Of a DNA stretch of 64,000 bases, positions 35,695 to 44,098 are shown piece by piece. Below the pieces are notes generated by a model. The model was given only the letters and a program-made list of their open reading frames with translations. It had not been told where the DNA came from and did no database searches. Positions within the stretch are counted from its first letter, which is position 1, and each line of letters starts with the position of its first letter. Both the position numbers and the translations under genes were made by a program. Source of the stretch: an uncultured Collinsella sp. (GTDB lineage Bacteria; Actinomycetota; Coriobacteriia; Coriobacteriales; Coriobacteriaceae); assembly GCA_902493985.1 (NCBI GenBank), contig CABURR010000002.1, positions 1 through 64,000 on the forward strand, given 5' to 3'.

Positions 35695-36849
35695 ATGGTC
35701 GAGTGGATTGTTAAGCGTGCGCAGGGCGACCGTGCGCGTGTGGGCACGTTAGCTGGCGTGGTGTGTATTCTCGCCAATGTGGCACTATGCGCTGCGAAGG
35801 GCGTAATTGGCGTGCTGTCGGGATCGGTTTCGATTGTGGCGGATGCCATGAACAACCTGTCCGATGCAAGCTCGAATATCGTGAGCGTGCTGGGCTTTAA
35901 GCTGGCGAGCAAGCCGGCCGACCCCGAGCATCCTTACGGCCACGGTCGCTACGAGTATCTCTCGGGTTTGGTCGTGGCGGCGCTCGTGCTGCTTATTGGC
36001 ATCGAACTGGTGAAGTCCTCGGTGGAGCGTATTGTCAACCCGGAGCCTGTCGAGTTCTCGCTTGCCCTGGTGGCGGTCCTGGCACTTTCGATGGTTGTAA
36101 AGCTGTGGATGGCGGCCCTCAACCAAAAGCTCGGCGATCGCATTGAGTCCGAGACGCTGCATGCGACCGCGCAGGATTCCAAGAACGATGTCCTTGCCAC
36201 AGGCGCCGTGTTGGCGTGCGCAATTGTTTCGCAGGTGACGCACATCAATCTTGACGCATGGGTCGGCCTTGCCGTTGGCGCCTATATTGGCTGGAGCGGT
36301 TTTGAGCTCATCCAGGATACGGTGAGCCCGCTTTTGGGCCAGTCGCCCGATCCTAAGCTGGTCAAGCACATTCGAGACAAGATCATGAGCTATCCCGGCG
36401 TTTTGGGCGTTCACGATCTGATGGTTCACGACTACGGCCCGGGCAGGAAGTTCGCAAGCGCTCACGCTGAGATGGCAGCCGAGGCCAGCCCGATGGAAAG
36501 TCACGACACGCTCGATAACATCGAGCAGTCGTTTAGGGACGAGGACGGCATGATCGTCACGCTTCACTACGACCCCATCGTGACCGACGATCCAAAGGTG
36601 GCGAGCATGCGCTTGCGCATTCACGTCATGGCCCAGGAGATCGATAGCCGCCTCTCGATTCATGACCTGCGCTGTGTGCCGGGTCCTACGCACACCAACG
36701 TGATCTTTGACTGCGTGCGTCCCTCGGATCTGCAGATGAGTGCCGAAGACGTAAAGCACGCGCTGGCACAACGGGTCGAATCGGAATATCCCAAGTCGAT
36801 TGCCAAGATTACGATCGACGAAGACTACGTAGGACATACCCACGAGTAA
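35695..36849 (+). CDS. Cation diffusion facilitator metal exporter
   Basis: Six-helix CDF transporter of 384 residues with a C-terminal cytoplasmic domain. Metal-site aspartates are in VADAMNNLSDA (helix 2) and AQDSKNDVLATG (helix 5). The loop PEHPYGHGRYEYLSG is the CDF signature, close to the Fe/Zn/Mn exporters of the FieF group. The C-terminal half is longer than in FieF and contains an extra region after residue 290. The Shine-Dalgarno is weak (GGGGGCGGATG). The metal cannot be assigned. Confidence 0.9.
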   Translation: MVEWIVKRAQGDRARVGTLAGVVCILANVALCAAKGVIGVLSGSVSIVADAMNNLSDASSNIVSVLGFKLASKPADPEHPYGHGRYEYLSGLVVAALVLLIGIELVKSSVERIVNPEPVEFSLALVAVLALSMVVKLWMAALNQKLGDRIESETLHATAQDSKNDVLATGAVLACAIVSQVTHINLDAWVGLAVGAYIGWSGFELIQDTVSPLLGQSPDPKLVKHIRDKIMSYPGVLGVHDLMVHDYGPGRKFASAHAEMAAEASPMESHDTLDNIEQSFRDEDGMIVTLHYDPIVTDDPKVASMRLRIHVMAQEIDSRLSIHDLRCVPGPTHTNVIFDCVRPSDLQMSAEDVKHALAQRVESEYPKSIAKITIDEDYVGHTHE

Positions 36850-36888
36850 GGCTGTGCCGGCAAAGCAGGTTATGCAGAAGGGGAGAGC

Positions 36889-37515
36889 ATGAAGAAGCTG
36901 TATCTACTCCGCCACGGTCAGACGGAGTTCAACGTCAAAAAGCTGGTCCAGGGCCGCTGCGATTCACCGCTCACCGACTTAGGCCGTCAGCAAGCCGGGA
37001 TGGCAGCCGCATGGCTCAAAGCCCACGGCGTCGTCCCCGACAAAGTGGTCTCATCACCCTTAGGCCGAGCCATGGACACGGCAAGTCTCGTCGCATGCGA
37101 GCTCCTCGGCCCGGACGCAGCAGTTGGGCCCTGCGAAGGCATTATCGAGCGCTGCTACGGTGCCTTCGAAGAAGGTCCCCACGACGCGCTACCCACCGAC
37201 GTCTGGGATCCGGGCGAGGACTTGGTCCCTTACGGAGGAGAAGGAAGCCGCGCACTGCAAGAACGTATGGTGGATGCGCTTACCAATATCATGGGCTCCG
37301 AGGGCATCGAAACCCTTCTAGCAGTAAGCCACGGCAGCGCCAGCCGCCAATTTATCAAGGCCGCAGCCCCAGAGGGCTTCGAGCTCCCAACAAAACTCCC
37401 CAACTGCGCCATCATGATCTTCGATTTCGATGAGGCAAAGCCACAAGCAGAAGGTGAACCGTCCCAATGCAAGTTCACCCTCCAGCAAATAGTGGACCCC
37501 CAACAAAGTCATTAG
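36889..37515 (+). CDS. Histidine phosphatase (phosphoglycerate mutase-like)
   Basis: Histidine phosphatase superfamily, 208 residues. The phosphohistidine is His9 in LLRHGQTEFN; the second catalytic His is in LAVSHGSASRQFI. Length and GRCDSPLTDLG fit the broad cofactor-dependent mutase/phosphatase family; the true substrate is unclear. Codon choice differs from neighbours: wobble A rises toward the 3' end (GCA, CAA, GAA, AAA), like the 3' end of the aminotransferase at 6950-7344. It lies just upstream of palindromic element C. Confidence 0.85.
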   Translation: MKKLYLLRHGQTEFNVKKLVQGRCDSPLTDLGRQQAGMAAAWLKAHGVVPDKVVSSPLGRAMDTASLVACELLGPDAAVGPCEGIIERCYGAFEEGPHDALPTDVWDPGEDLVPYGGEGSRALQERMVDALTNIMGSEGIETLLAVSHGSASRQFIKAAAPEGFELPTKLPNCAIMIFDFDEAKPQAEGEPSQCKFTLQQIVDPQQSH

Positions 37516-37560
37516 CCTGAACGAGCAGAGTTAAGCAGACATCAACGTGTCGTCTCCCGA

Positions 37561-37697
37561 GCTTGGCAGAGGGGCGGCGAACTATATTAAGTTTGTCGCG
37601 AGTTCCGCACGCAAAGGAAAGCACTTAATGTGCTTTCCGTCTTGCGCAGGACTGTAGAGCAGCAAACTTAATATATTTCGCCGCCCCTCTGCCAAGC
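37561..37697 (+). repeat. Long palindromic element, copy C (upstream of rplC)
   Basis: Arms 37561-37593 and 37665-37697 are complementary with one mismatch, ending in TTAAGTTT/AAACTTAA. Inside, 37587-37611 and 37648-37671 are identical to copy B at 20311-20335 and 20372-20395. The apical hairpin is GGAAAGCAC-TTAAT-GTGCTTTCC, whose stem differs from A and B in a compensatory way while CACTTAATGTG is kept. It ends about 80 bp before the S10-operon -10. Confidence 0.75.
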
Positions 37698-37755
37698 CCA
37701 GGCGACTCCACGCACTTTACCTGCGTAAACAATGTGAGTGAAATATGAATCTCGA

Positions 37756-37781
37756 TGGATACGCCCGCAGCCGTGTATACT
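37756..37781 (+). promoter_or_regulatory. S10-operon promoter region with shared GGATACGCCCG motif
   Basis: TATACT (37776-37781) is a good -10; no clear -35 is seen 17 bp upstream. It overlaps the motif TGGATACGCCCG (37756-37767), repeated almost exactly at 39621-39645 before rplB. Confidence 0.5.
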
Positions 37782-37892
37782 AAACAGCTGTGTGAAACCA
37801 GGGGAGTATTCTGGCTGGACAAAATGCCTGCTTAATAGGGTTGTCAGGTAGTCCGGACGCAATACAAGGCTGGGGAGCACGTCGTGTAAGTA

Positions 37893-37944
37893 GTGGTCCT
37901 CTAGGGGCGTACGCTCGGTGGTGTACGCATTGTCCCAAGACCAC
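37893..37944 (+). ncRNA. Structured leader of the rplC operon
   Basis: GTGGTC (37893-37898) pairs with GACCAC (37939-37944), enclosing a hairpin GCGTAC (37907-37912)/GTACGC (37923-37928). It lies within a 185-nt untranslated leader and could bind an S10-operon protein such as L4. No known leader family was matched. Confidence 0.4.
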
Positions 37945-37964
37945 GCGAGAGTTGGGATCATATC

Positions 37965-38585
37965 TTGATCAGCATGATTCTCGGCCGCAAGATTGGCATG
38001 ACCCAGGTTTGGGACGAGGACGACAACGTCGTTCCCGTCACGGTCATCCAGGCTGGCCCCTGCGCTGTCTCGCAGGTTAAAACTCAGGCAACCGACGGCT
38101 ATGACGCCGTCCAGATCGGTTTCGGCGACATCAAGGCCAAGAACGTGAACAAGCCCATGGCTGGTCACTTCGCCAAGGCTGGCGTCGAGCCTGTCCGCTT
38201 CCTTCGTGAGGTCCGCGTCGAGAACGGCGAGGAGCACAAGGTCGGCGAGGTCGTCACCGTCGCTGATTTCGCTGATGTCGAGAAGGTCGACGTCATCGGT
38301 ACCTCCAAGGGTAAGGGCTTCCAGGGTCGCATCAAGCGCTGGGGTCAGCGCCGCGGTCCTATGACGCATGGTTCTCACTTCCAGCGTCACCCCGGTTCTA
38401 TCGGTCAGTGCGCCTATCCTGCGCGCGTCCTCAAGGGCGTCAAGATGGCCGGTCACATGGGTAACGAGCGCGTTACCGTCAAGAACCTTTCCGTTGTCCG
38501 CATCGATGCCGAGCAGAACCTCATCTTGGTCAAGGGCGCTGTCCCGGGTGCCAAGAATGGTCTCGTCGCCATCCGTATGGCCTAA
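37965..38585 (+). CDS. rplC: 50S ribosomal protein L3
   Basis: L3, 206 residues, with [19 protein letters not shown] at the N-terminus and the conserved [20 protein letters not shown] loop. A TTG start at 37965 is preferred (weak SD GGGAT) since homologues usually begin two or three residues before the [10 protein letters not shown] segment; ATG 37974 has no visible SD. First gene of this transcription unit, since rpsJ sits 14 kb upstream. Confidence 0.97.
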   Translation: MISMILGRKIGMTQVWDEDDNVVPVTVIQAGPCAVSQVKTQATDGYDAVQIGFGDIKAKNVNKPMAGHFAKAGVEPVRFLREVRVENGEEHKVGEVVTVADFADVEKVDVIGTSKGKGFQGRIKRWGQRRGPMTHGSHFQRHPGSIGQCAYPARVLKGVKMAGHMGNERVTVKNLSVVRIDAEQNLILVKGAVPGAKNGLVAIRMA

Positions 38586-38631
38586 GGGCCCAGCCCATTT
38601 AGCCCAGCGTCATACCAAGGAGAACACTTAA

Positions 38632-39258
38632 ATGGCAAAGTTTGAAGTAAAGAACAGCGAGGGCAAGAAGGTCGCCGAGGCCGAGCTCGCCGCTGAGGTG
38701 TACGGCATCGAGCCGAACATCCACGTTATGCACCACATCGTCAAGTGCCAGATGGCCTCTTGGCGTCAGGGCACCCAGTCCGCTAAGGGCCGCTCTGAGG
38801 TTTCCGGTGGCGGCAAGAAGCCTTGGCGTCAGAAGGGCACCGGCCGTGCCCGCCAGGGTTCCATCCGTGCTGCCCAGTGGCGTCACGGTGGCGTTGTCTT
38901 CGCCCCCAAGCCCCGTTCCTACGCTAAGCGTATGAACAACAAGGAGGTCAAGCTGGCTATGCGCTCCGCGCTGTCCGCCAAGCTGGCCGATGGCGAGCTC
39001 GTACTCGTCGACGACTACGGCTTCGAGAAGCCTTCCACCAAGGCTGCCGTCGCCATGCTCAAGGCTCTCGGCCTTGAGGGCAAGCGTCTGACCATCATCG
39101 TTCGCGATGAGGACGTCAACGCCTACCTGTCGTTCCGCAACATTCCCAAGACGTTCATCATCACCGCTGACGAGGCCAACACCTACGATCTCGTCAACAA
39201 CAACGCTGTGCTGATGCCCGCCGACATCGCCGCTCACTTCGGGGAGGTGCTTGCATAA
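38632..39258 (+). CDS. rplD: 50S ribosomal protein L4
   Basis: L4, 208 residues. The exit-tunnel loop is seen in KPWRQKGTGRARQGSIRAAQ, then GVVFAPKPRSYAKRMN. AAGGAG precedes the ATG. Directly followed by rplW with no gap. L4 is a candidate autoregulator in many bacteria. Confidence 0.98.
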   Translation: MAKFEVKNSEGKKVAEAELAAEVYGIEPNIHVMHHIVKCQMASWRQGTQSAKGRSEVSGGGKKPWRQKGTGRARQGSIRAAQWRHGGVVFAPKPRSYAKRMNNKEVKLAMRSALSAKLADGELVLVDDYGFEKPSTKAAVAMLKALGLEGKRLTIIVRDEDVNAYLSFRNIPKTFIITADEANTYDLVNNNAVLMPADIAAHFGEVLA

Positions 39259-39546
39259 ATGACCGCCCACGAGATCATCATCCGTCCGATCGTGTCCGAG
39301 CGTTCCTTCTCCGGCATGGAGCTGAACAAGTACACGTTCGAGGTCGCCAAGGATGCTAACAAGTATCAGATCAAGGACGCTGTCGAGGAGATCTTCGGCG
39401 TCAAGGTCGTTCGCGTGAACACCCTGACGGTCAAGCCCAAGACCAAGCGCGTGCGCTATGTCGCCGGCAAGACCCGTTCTTGGAAGAAGGCCATCGTCAC
39501 GCTGGCCGAGGGCGACACCATCGAGGTCTTTGGCAACCAGGCCTAA
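39259..39546 (+). CDS. rplW: 50S ribosomal protein L23
   Basis: L23, 95 residues, forms part of the exit-site docking surface. IIRPIVSERSFSGMELNKYT and YVAGKTRSWKKAIVTLAEGD are diagnostic. The ATG immediately follows the rplD stop; GGGGAGG lies in the rplD end. Confidence 0.97.
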   Translation: MTAHEIIIRPIVSERSFSGMELNKYTFEVAKDANKYQIKDAVEEIFGVKVVRVNTLTVKPKTKRVRYVAGKTRSWKKAIVTLAEGDTIEVFGNQA

Positions 39547-39563
39547 GACTCGCTGCTGTTGAG

Positions 39564-39725
39564 TGAGCTCATGCCTCCCAAATAGGGGAGGCGGGAGCTC
39601 AAGGTTTTGGGCGTATAAAATGGACACGCCCGGAACCGTGTATACGTCCGGTGTCATCGCACCCGAGGCAGAACCTCGAATCCCTGTCTGCGATGGCTAA
39701 CGGATTCCTATTGAAAGGGATTGTA
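39564..39725 (+). promoter_or_regulatory. Structured rplW-rplB spacer with internal promoter-like motif
   Basis: A strong hairpin pairs TGAGCTC (39564-39570) and GCCTCCC (39573-39579) with GGGAGGC (39586-39592) and GAGCTCA (39595-39601), followed by GGTTTT: a weak terminator or attenuator. Then TATAAA (39614-39619), the shared motif GGACACGCCCG at 39622-39632 with TATAC at 39641-39645, and another hairpin GAGG/CCTC. This suggests a second control point inside the operon. Confidence 0.5.
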
Positions 39726-40556
39726 ATGGCTGTAAAGCACCTTAAGCCGACCTCCGCTGGTAGGCGTTGGCAGACGATCTCCGACTTCTCCGAGATCACC
39801 TGCACCAAGCCCGAGAAGTCTCTTCTCGAGCCCCTGCCCAAGAAGGCCGGTCGTAACAACAACGGCCGCATCACCACCCGCCACCAGGGCGGCGGCGTGA
39901 AGCGTCGTTATCGCGTGATCGACTTCAAGCGCAACAAGGACGGCGTGCCCGCCAAGGTTGCCACGATCGAGTACGATCCGAACCGTTCCGCTCGCATCGC
40001 TCTGCTGCACTACGCTGACGGTGAGAAGCGCTACATCCTGGCCCCCAAGGGTCTCGAGGTCGGTCAGACCATCATGTCCGGTTCTGACGCCGACATCAAG
40101 CCGGGCAACGCTCTGCCCCTCGCCGACATCCCCGTCGGTACGCTCATCCACGCCGTCGAGTTCCAGCCGGGCAAGGGCGCTGCTATCGCCCGTTCCGCCG
40201 GTAACTCCTGCCAGCTGATGGGTAAGGAGGGCAAGTACGCTATCGTCCGTATGCCTTCCTCCGAGATGCGCCGCATCCTCGTTACCTGCCGCGCCACCGT
40301 CGGTGAGGTCGGCAACGCCGATCACTCCAACATCGTCATCGGCAAGGCCGGCCGTAAGCGTCACATGAACGTGCGCCCGACCGTCCGCGGTACCGTCATG
40401 AACCCTGTCGACCACCCGCACGGCGGTGGCGAGGGCAAGAACCACACCTCTGGTCGTCCCTCCGTTACCCCCTGGGGTAAGCCGACGAAGGGCCTTCGTA
40501 CGCGCAAGAAGAAGAAGGTCTCGAACCAGCACATCATTCGTCGCCGTAAGAAGTAA
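39726..40556 (+). CDS. rplB: 50S ribosomal protein L2
   Basis: L2, 276 residues, peptidyl-transferase-centre protein. [20 protein letters not shown] at the N-terminus, [20 protein letters not shown], and the conserved [14 protein letters not shown] with the essential His. ATG 39726 with AAAGGG upstream; the open frame before it is non-coding leader. Confidence 0.98.
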   Translation: MAVKHLKPTSAGRRWQTISDFSEITCTKPEKSLLEPLPKKAGRNNNGRITTRHQGGGVKRRYRVIDFKRNKDGVPAKVATIEYDPNRSARIALLHYADGEKRYILAPKGLEVGQTIMSGSDADIKPGNALPLADIPVGTLIHAVEFQPGKGAAIARSAGNSCQLMGKEGKYAIVRMPSSEMRRILVTCRATVGEVGNADHSNIVIGKAGRKRHMNVRPTVRGTVMNPVDHPHGGGEGKNHTSGRPSVTPWGKPTKGLRTRKKKKVSNQHIIRRRKK

Positions 40557-40588
40557 TTTCGGATACCGAGTTTTAGGAGAAAGCACTT

Positions 40589-40849
40589 ATGAGCAGAAGT
40601 CTCAAAAAGGGCCCGTTCGTGGAGACTCGCCTTCTCTCGCGTATCACCGCGATGAACGAGGCTGGCAAGAAGGACGTCGTGAAGACCTGGTCCCGCGCGT
40701 CCACCATCTTCCCCGAGATGGTTGGTCACACCATCGCCGTCCACGACGGCCGCAAGCATGTGCCCGTGTATGTTACCGAGTCCATGGTTGGTCACAAGCT
40801 CGGCGAGTTCGCGCCGACTCGTACGTTCCGTGGCCACAAGGCCAAATAG
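40589..40849 (+). CDS. rpsS: 30S ribosomal protein S19
   Basis: S19, 86 residues: [38 protein letters not shown] and [12 protein letters not shown] are all family hallmarks. AGGAGA is upstream. Between rplB and rplV. Confidence 0.98.
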   Translation: MSRSLKKGPFVETRLLSRITAMNEAGKKDVVKTWSRASTIFPEMVGHTIAVHDGRKHVPVYVTESMVGHKLGEFAPTRTFRGHKAK

Positions 40850-40863
40850 GGGGTTAACCGTAA

Positions 40864-41235
40864 ATGGCAACTAAGTCTATTGAAACTGAGGCCACCGAGG
40901 TTCGCGCCGTCGCTAAGTACGTGCGTGTTTCCCCCAGCAAGGCCCGCCTGGTGGTCGATCTGATCCGCCGCAAGCCTGTCGCTCAGGCCTTCGACATCCT
41001 CCACTTCTGCGACCGCGCCGTCGCCGTGGATGTCGAGAAGGTTCTCCGTTCCGCCGTTGCGAACGCCGAGAACAACAACGGTCTGCGTGCCGACAACCTG
41101 GTTGTCGCCGCTGCCTATGTTGACGAGGGTCCGACGCTTAAGCGCATCCGTCCCCGCGCCAAGGGTTCCGCTTCTCGCATTCTGAAGCGTACTTCCCACA
41201 TCACCGTCGTCGTTGCTCCTCGAAAGGAGGCGTAA
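40864..41235 (+). CDS. rplV: 50S ribosomal protein L22
   Basis: L22, 123 residues. [20 protein letters not shown] is the core; the tunnel hairpin has [26 protein letters not shown] tract serves as the ribosome-binding site. The N-terminus carries about 10 extra residues. Confidence 0.97.
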   Translation: MATKSIETEATEVRAVAKYVRVSPSKARLVVDLIRRKPVAQAFDILHFCDRAVAVDVEKVLRSAVANAENNNGLRADNLVVAAAYVDEGPTLKRIRPRAKGSASRILKRTSHITVVVAPRKEA

Positions 41236-41241
41236 AGCTGT

Positions 41242-41952
41242 ATGGGTCAGAAAGTCTACCCCACCGGCTTCCGTCTTGGCATCACCGAGAACTGGCGCTC
41301 CCGCTGGTTCGCAGAGAAGGATTACGCTAAGACCCTCGGTAACGATCTCGAGATCCGCAAGTACCTCGAGAAGCGTCTTTCCCGCGCAGCTGTCTCCCGC
41401 GTCGAGATCGAGCGCGCTGGCGACAAGGTGAAGGTCATCATCCTCACTGCTCGCCCCGGCGTTGTCATCGGTAAGAAGGGTGCCGAGATCGATACCCTCC
41501 GCACCGAGCTCGAGAAGGTCGCTGGCGTCTCCAAGGGCCAGCTCTCCGTCGACGTTGTCGAGATCAAGCGCCCCGAGCTCGACGCCAACCTCGTTGCTCA
41601 GTCTATCGCCGAGCAGCTCGAGGGCCGCGTTGCCTTCCGTCGCGCTATGCGCAAGGCTGTCCAGTCCGCCCGCAAGGCCGGCGCTAAGGGCATCCGTATC
41701 CAGTGCTCTGGTCGTCTCGGCGGTGCCGAGATGGGCCGTCGTGAGTGGTACCGCGAGGGTCGCGTGCCTCTGCACACCCTCCGTGCCAAGATCGACTACG
41801 GCACGGCTGTCGCCAGCACCACCATGGGCGCTTGCGGCGTGAAGGTCTGGATTTACCTGGGCGAGAAGCTCCCGGGCCAGCCTGTTCCCAACCCTGCACT
41901 CGAGGGCTCTTCCCGTCCTCGTCGTCGTAACTCCGAGAGGAGGGGTCAGTAG
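41242..41952 (+). CDS. rpsC: 30S ribosomal protein S3
   Basis: S3, 236 residues, mRNA entry-channel protein. [20 protein letters not shown], the KH-domain [11 protein letters not shown], and [20 protein letters not shown] are diagnostic. AAAGGAGG precedes the ATG. Its TAG stop shares a base with the GTG start of rplP. Confidence 0.98.
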   Translation: MGQKVYPTGFRLGITENWRSRWFAEKDYAKTLGNDLEIRKYLEKRLSRAAVSRVEIERAGDKVKVIILTARPGVVIGKKGAEIDTLRTELEKVAGVSKGQLSVDVVEIKRPELDANLVAQSIAEQLEGRVAFRRAMRKAVQSARKAGAKGIRIQCSGRLGGAEMGRREWYREGRVPLHTLRAKIDYGTAVASTTMGACGVKVWIYLGEKLPGQPVPNPALEGSSRPRRRNSERRGQ

Positions 41953-42455
41953 TGCTTGCCCCTAAGCGTATTCTTCACCGCAAGGTGCAGCGTGGCTCCA
42001 TGAAGGGCCAGGCCAAGGGTAATACCGAGCTGCATTTCGGCGAGTTTGGTATCCAGGCTCTCGAGGCCCATTGGATCACCAACCGTCAGATCGAGGCCGC
42101 TCGTATTGCCATGACCCGCTACATGAAGCGTGGCGGTCGTGTCTACATCACGATCTTCCCCGATAAGCCCATCACCAAGAAGCCTGCCGAGACTCGCATG
42201 GGTTCTGGTAAGGGTAACCCCGAGGAGTGGGTGGCCGTCGTCAAGCCCGGCCGCATCATGTTCGAGGTCAAGGGTGTTCCCGAGGAGGTCGCTCGCGAGG
42301 CTCTGCGTCTTGCGCAGCACAAGCTCCCCATCAAGACCAAGATTGTTGCTGCTAAGAACGCTGAGCAGCGCATCGAGAAGGAGATGGCTGAGGAGGCCGC
42401 TCTCGAGGCCAAGTGGGCTGCTGAGGACGCCGCCGCCGCCAAGGAGGAGAACTAA
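41952..42455 (+). CDS. rplP: 50S ribosomal protein L16 with C-terminal extension
   Basis: L16, 167 residues; the family is normally about 137-145. [20 protein letters not shown] and [13 protein letters not shown] core ([20 protein letters not shown]) are present. About 25 extra residues at the end form an acidic, Ala-rich helix ([20 protein letters not shown]). A GTG start overlaps the rpsC stop by one base, and its own stop overlaps the rpmC start, so all three are translationally coupled. Confidence 0.97.
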   Translation: MLAPKRILHRKVQRGSMKGQAKGNTELHFGEFGIQALEAHWITNRQIEAARIAMTRYMKRGGRVYITIFPDKPITKKPAETRMGSGKGNPEEWVAVVKPGRIMFEVKGVPEEVAREALRLAQHKLPIKTKIVAAKNAEQRIEKEMAEEAALEAKWAAEDAAAAKEEN

Positions 42456-42670
42456 TGAAGCCCGCAGAGATTCGTGAGCTCTCGGACGCTCAGCTCGTTG
42501 AGAAGCTGAAGGAAATGCGCGCCGAGCTCTTTAACCTTCGTTTCCAGATGGCCACCAGCCAGCTGGACAACACCGCTCGCGTCAACACCGTGAAGAAGGA
42601 CATCGCTCGCGTCCTCACGGAGCAGCGCGCCCGCGAGATCGCAGCGGAGAAGTCCGCTGTCGCCGAGTAG
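42455..42670 (+). CDS. rpmC: 50S ribosomal protein L29
   Basis: L29, 71 residues, two-helix protein at the tunnel exit: EIRELSDAQLVEKLKEMRAE, LFNLRFQMATSQLDNTARV. The ATG shares one base with the rplP stop. Confidence 0.97.
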   Translation: MKPAEIRELSDAQLVEKLKEMRAELFNLRFQMATSQLDNTARVNTVKKDIARVLTEQRAREIAAEKSAVAE

Positions 42671-42686
42671 GACCTAAGGAGAGAAC

Positions 42687-42947
42687 ATGACTGATTCGCG
42701 TAACTCGCGTAAGGTCCGTACGGGTGTCGTTACCTCCGTCTCCGGTGCCAAGACCATTGTTGTCACCATCACCGAGCGCAAACGTCACCCCAAGTACGGC
42801 AAGATGATGACCAGCTCCAAGAAGCTGCACGCTCACGACGAGGAGTGCACGGCTGGCGTGGGCGATACCGTCCGCGTTATGGAGACCCGTCCTATGTCCA
42901 AGATGAAGCGTTGGCGCCTCATCGAGGTCGTCGAGCGCGCTAAATAA
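42687..42947 (+). CDS. rpsQ: 30S ribosomal protein S17
   Basis: S17, 86 residues, OB-fold: RKVRTGVVTSVSGAKTIVVT, RHPKYGKMMTSSKKLHAHDE and ETRPMSKMKRWRLIEVVE. AAGGAGAG precedes the ATG. Confidence 0.97.
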   Translation: MTDSRNSRKVRTGVVTSVSGAKTIVVTITERKRHPKYGKMMTSSKKLHAHDEECTAGVGDTVRVMETRPMSKMKRWRLIEVVERAK

Positions 42948-42974
42948 GCGGTCGCTCTTACGACTTGTACGTTT

Positions 42975-43040
42975 CCGAAGATGTGCGTATGCCTGGTTTG
43001 CATACCACAGGCCGTCTAAAGGCTGCGCACCTCTCTTCGG
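42975..43040 (+). ncRNA. Three-way-junction RNA fold upstream of rplN
   Basis: P1 is CCGAAGA (42975-42981)/TCTTCGG (43034-43040), continued by GTGCG (42983-42987)/CGCAC (43026-43030). P2 is GTATGC (42987-42992)/GCATAC (43000-43005). P3 is CAGGCC (43008-43013)/GGCTG (43021-43025). The three helices abut with almost no unpaired junction bases. It lies in the 118-bp rpsQ-rplN gap, the only long gap in this part of the operon, 26 nt before the rplN start. Confidence 0.55.
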
Positions 43041-43065
43041 TTCTTAGTTCGGAGGAACATCTACC

Positions 43066-43434
43066 ATGATTCAGATGCAAACCATGCTGAACGTCGCCGA
43101 CAACTCCGGCGCTCGCAAGATTCGCTGCATCAAGGTGCTTGGCGGTTCCAAGCGTCGTTATGCAGGCATCGGCGATGTGTTCATCGGTGCTGTCCAGGAG
43201 GCTACCCCTGGCGCCAACGTCAAGAAGAAGGACGTTGTCCGTTGCGTCGTCGTTCGCACCGTTAAGGAGATCCGCCGCAAGGATGGCTCCTACATTCGCT
43301 TTGATGAGAACGCCTGCGTTGTCATCAACAACGATGGTTCGCCCGTCGGCACCCGTATCTTCGGGCCCGTCGCTCGCGAGCTTCGTGACAAGAAGTACAT
43401 GAAGATCGTCTCGCTCGCTCCCGAGACCCTGTAG
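43066..43434 (+). CDS. rplN: 50S ribosomal protein L14
   Basis: L14, 122 residues, starting [40 protein letters not shown] and [19 protein letters not shown] are diagnostic. GGAGGA precedes the ATG. Preceded by the structured spacer described separately. Confidence 0.98.
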   Translation: MIQMQTMLNVADNSGARKIRCIKVLGGSKRRYAGIGDVFIGAVQEATPGANVKKKDVVRCVVVRTVKEIRRKDGSYIRFDENACVVINNDGSPVGTRIFGPVARELRDKKYMKIVSLAPETL

Positions 43435-43447
43435 TTAGGGGAGATAT

Positions 43448-43753
43448 ATGTATATCAAGAAGGGCGATAAGGTCCAGGTTCTCTCTGGTAAGGATCGCGG
43501 CAAGCAGGGCGTTGTCCTGCGTGCTCTCCCCGCCGAGAACAAGGTCGTTGTCGAGGGCGTTTCGGTCGTCAAGAAGGCCGTCAAGCCCAACGCTGCCAAC
43601 CAGCAGGGCGGCATCGTTTCGCAGGAGGCTCCCATCGACGCCTCCAACGTCAATCTCGTCTGCCCCGAGTGCGGTAAGGTTACCCGCGTCGGTCACGAGA
43701 AGGACGGCAAGAACAAGCTGCGCGTCTGCAAGAAGTGCGGCCACAAGTTCTAA
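43448..43753 (+). CDS. rplX: 50S ribosomal protein L24
   Basis: L24, 101 residues, KOW protein: [20 protein letters not shown]. The C-terminus carries a CxxC pair twice (CPECGK and CKKCGH), a zinc-binding form of L24. The gene ends the operon: a strong terminator follows and the usual rplE-rpsN-rpsH genes are not in the rest of the window. Confidence 0.97.
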   Translation: MYIKKGDKVQVLSGKDRGKQGVVLRALPAENKVVVEGVSVVKKAVKPNAANQQGGIVSQEAPIDASNVNLVCPECGKVTRVGHEKDGKNKLRVCKKCGHKF

Positions 43754-43780
43754 GCTGCCCGCAACATCAAGTTGCTAGCA

Positions 43781-43815
43781 AAGGCCCGGATGCCCCACGG
43801 CACCCGGGCCTTTTT
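43781..43815 (+). terminator. Terminator after rplX
   Basis: AAGGCCCGG with CCGGGCCTT plus inner TGCC/GGCA spans 43781-43812, followed by a T run. It ends the ribosomal operon at rplX. Confidence 0.92.
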
Positions 43816-43822
43816 CTATCCC

Positions 43823-43866
43823 TACTCATTGGAGACATACTCATTGGGGACAGACTTAAATGAGTA
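43823..43866. repeat. Tandem 15-bp repeat with inverted half
   Basis: TACTCATTGGAGACA (43823-43837) is followed directly by TACTCATTGGGGACA (43838-43852), then the inverted ATGAGTA (43860-43866). Function unknown; it lies between the rplX terminator and the phased repeats. Confidence 0.5.
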
Positions 43867-43910
43867 CCCTAACTGGGTAAGCATAAATGAGCGGGTCGTG
43901 CTGTATAAAT

Positions 43911-44047
43911 TGTTTGTGTGCGCGTTTATGCGCGTTAGATTGCGTTTAATTACGCACTTATGCGTATATATGCACCGTTTACGGGGAAATAATGACCGTT
44001 TAGCGGTGAGATACGCAAAAATGCGCACAGATGCGCGTGTTTGTGCG
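43911..44047. promoter_or_regulatory. Helically phased ATGCGC-type repeats before the oxidoreductase gene
   Basis: Units resembling GTTTATGCGC recur every 10-11 bp from 43911 to about 43976 (six units) and again from about 44011 to 44047 (four units), separated by a stretch with two ACCGTTTA copies. The region is AT-rich relative to its surroundings. It may be a multi-site operator for the DeoR-type regulator encoded two genes downstream, or a nucleoid-protein site. Confidence 0.45.
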
Positions 44048-44098
44048 AATATAGAGCTGTCAGAAATGCAAGACGTTCTATGACACAGGAGACACATA

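Noticed and set aside
43772..44083. 103-codon frame after rplX
   Set aside because: It runs through the terminator and repeat-rich region, with no ribosome-binding site.
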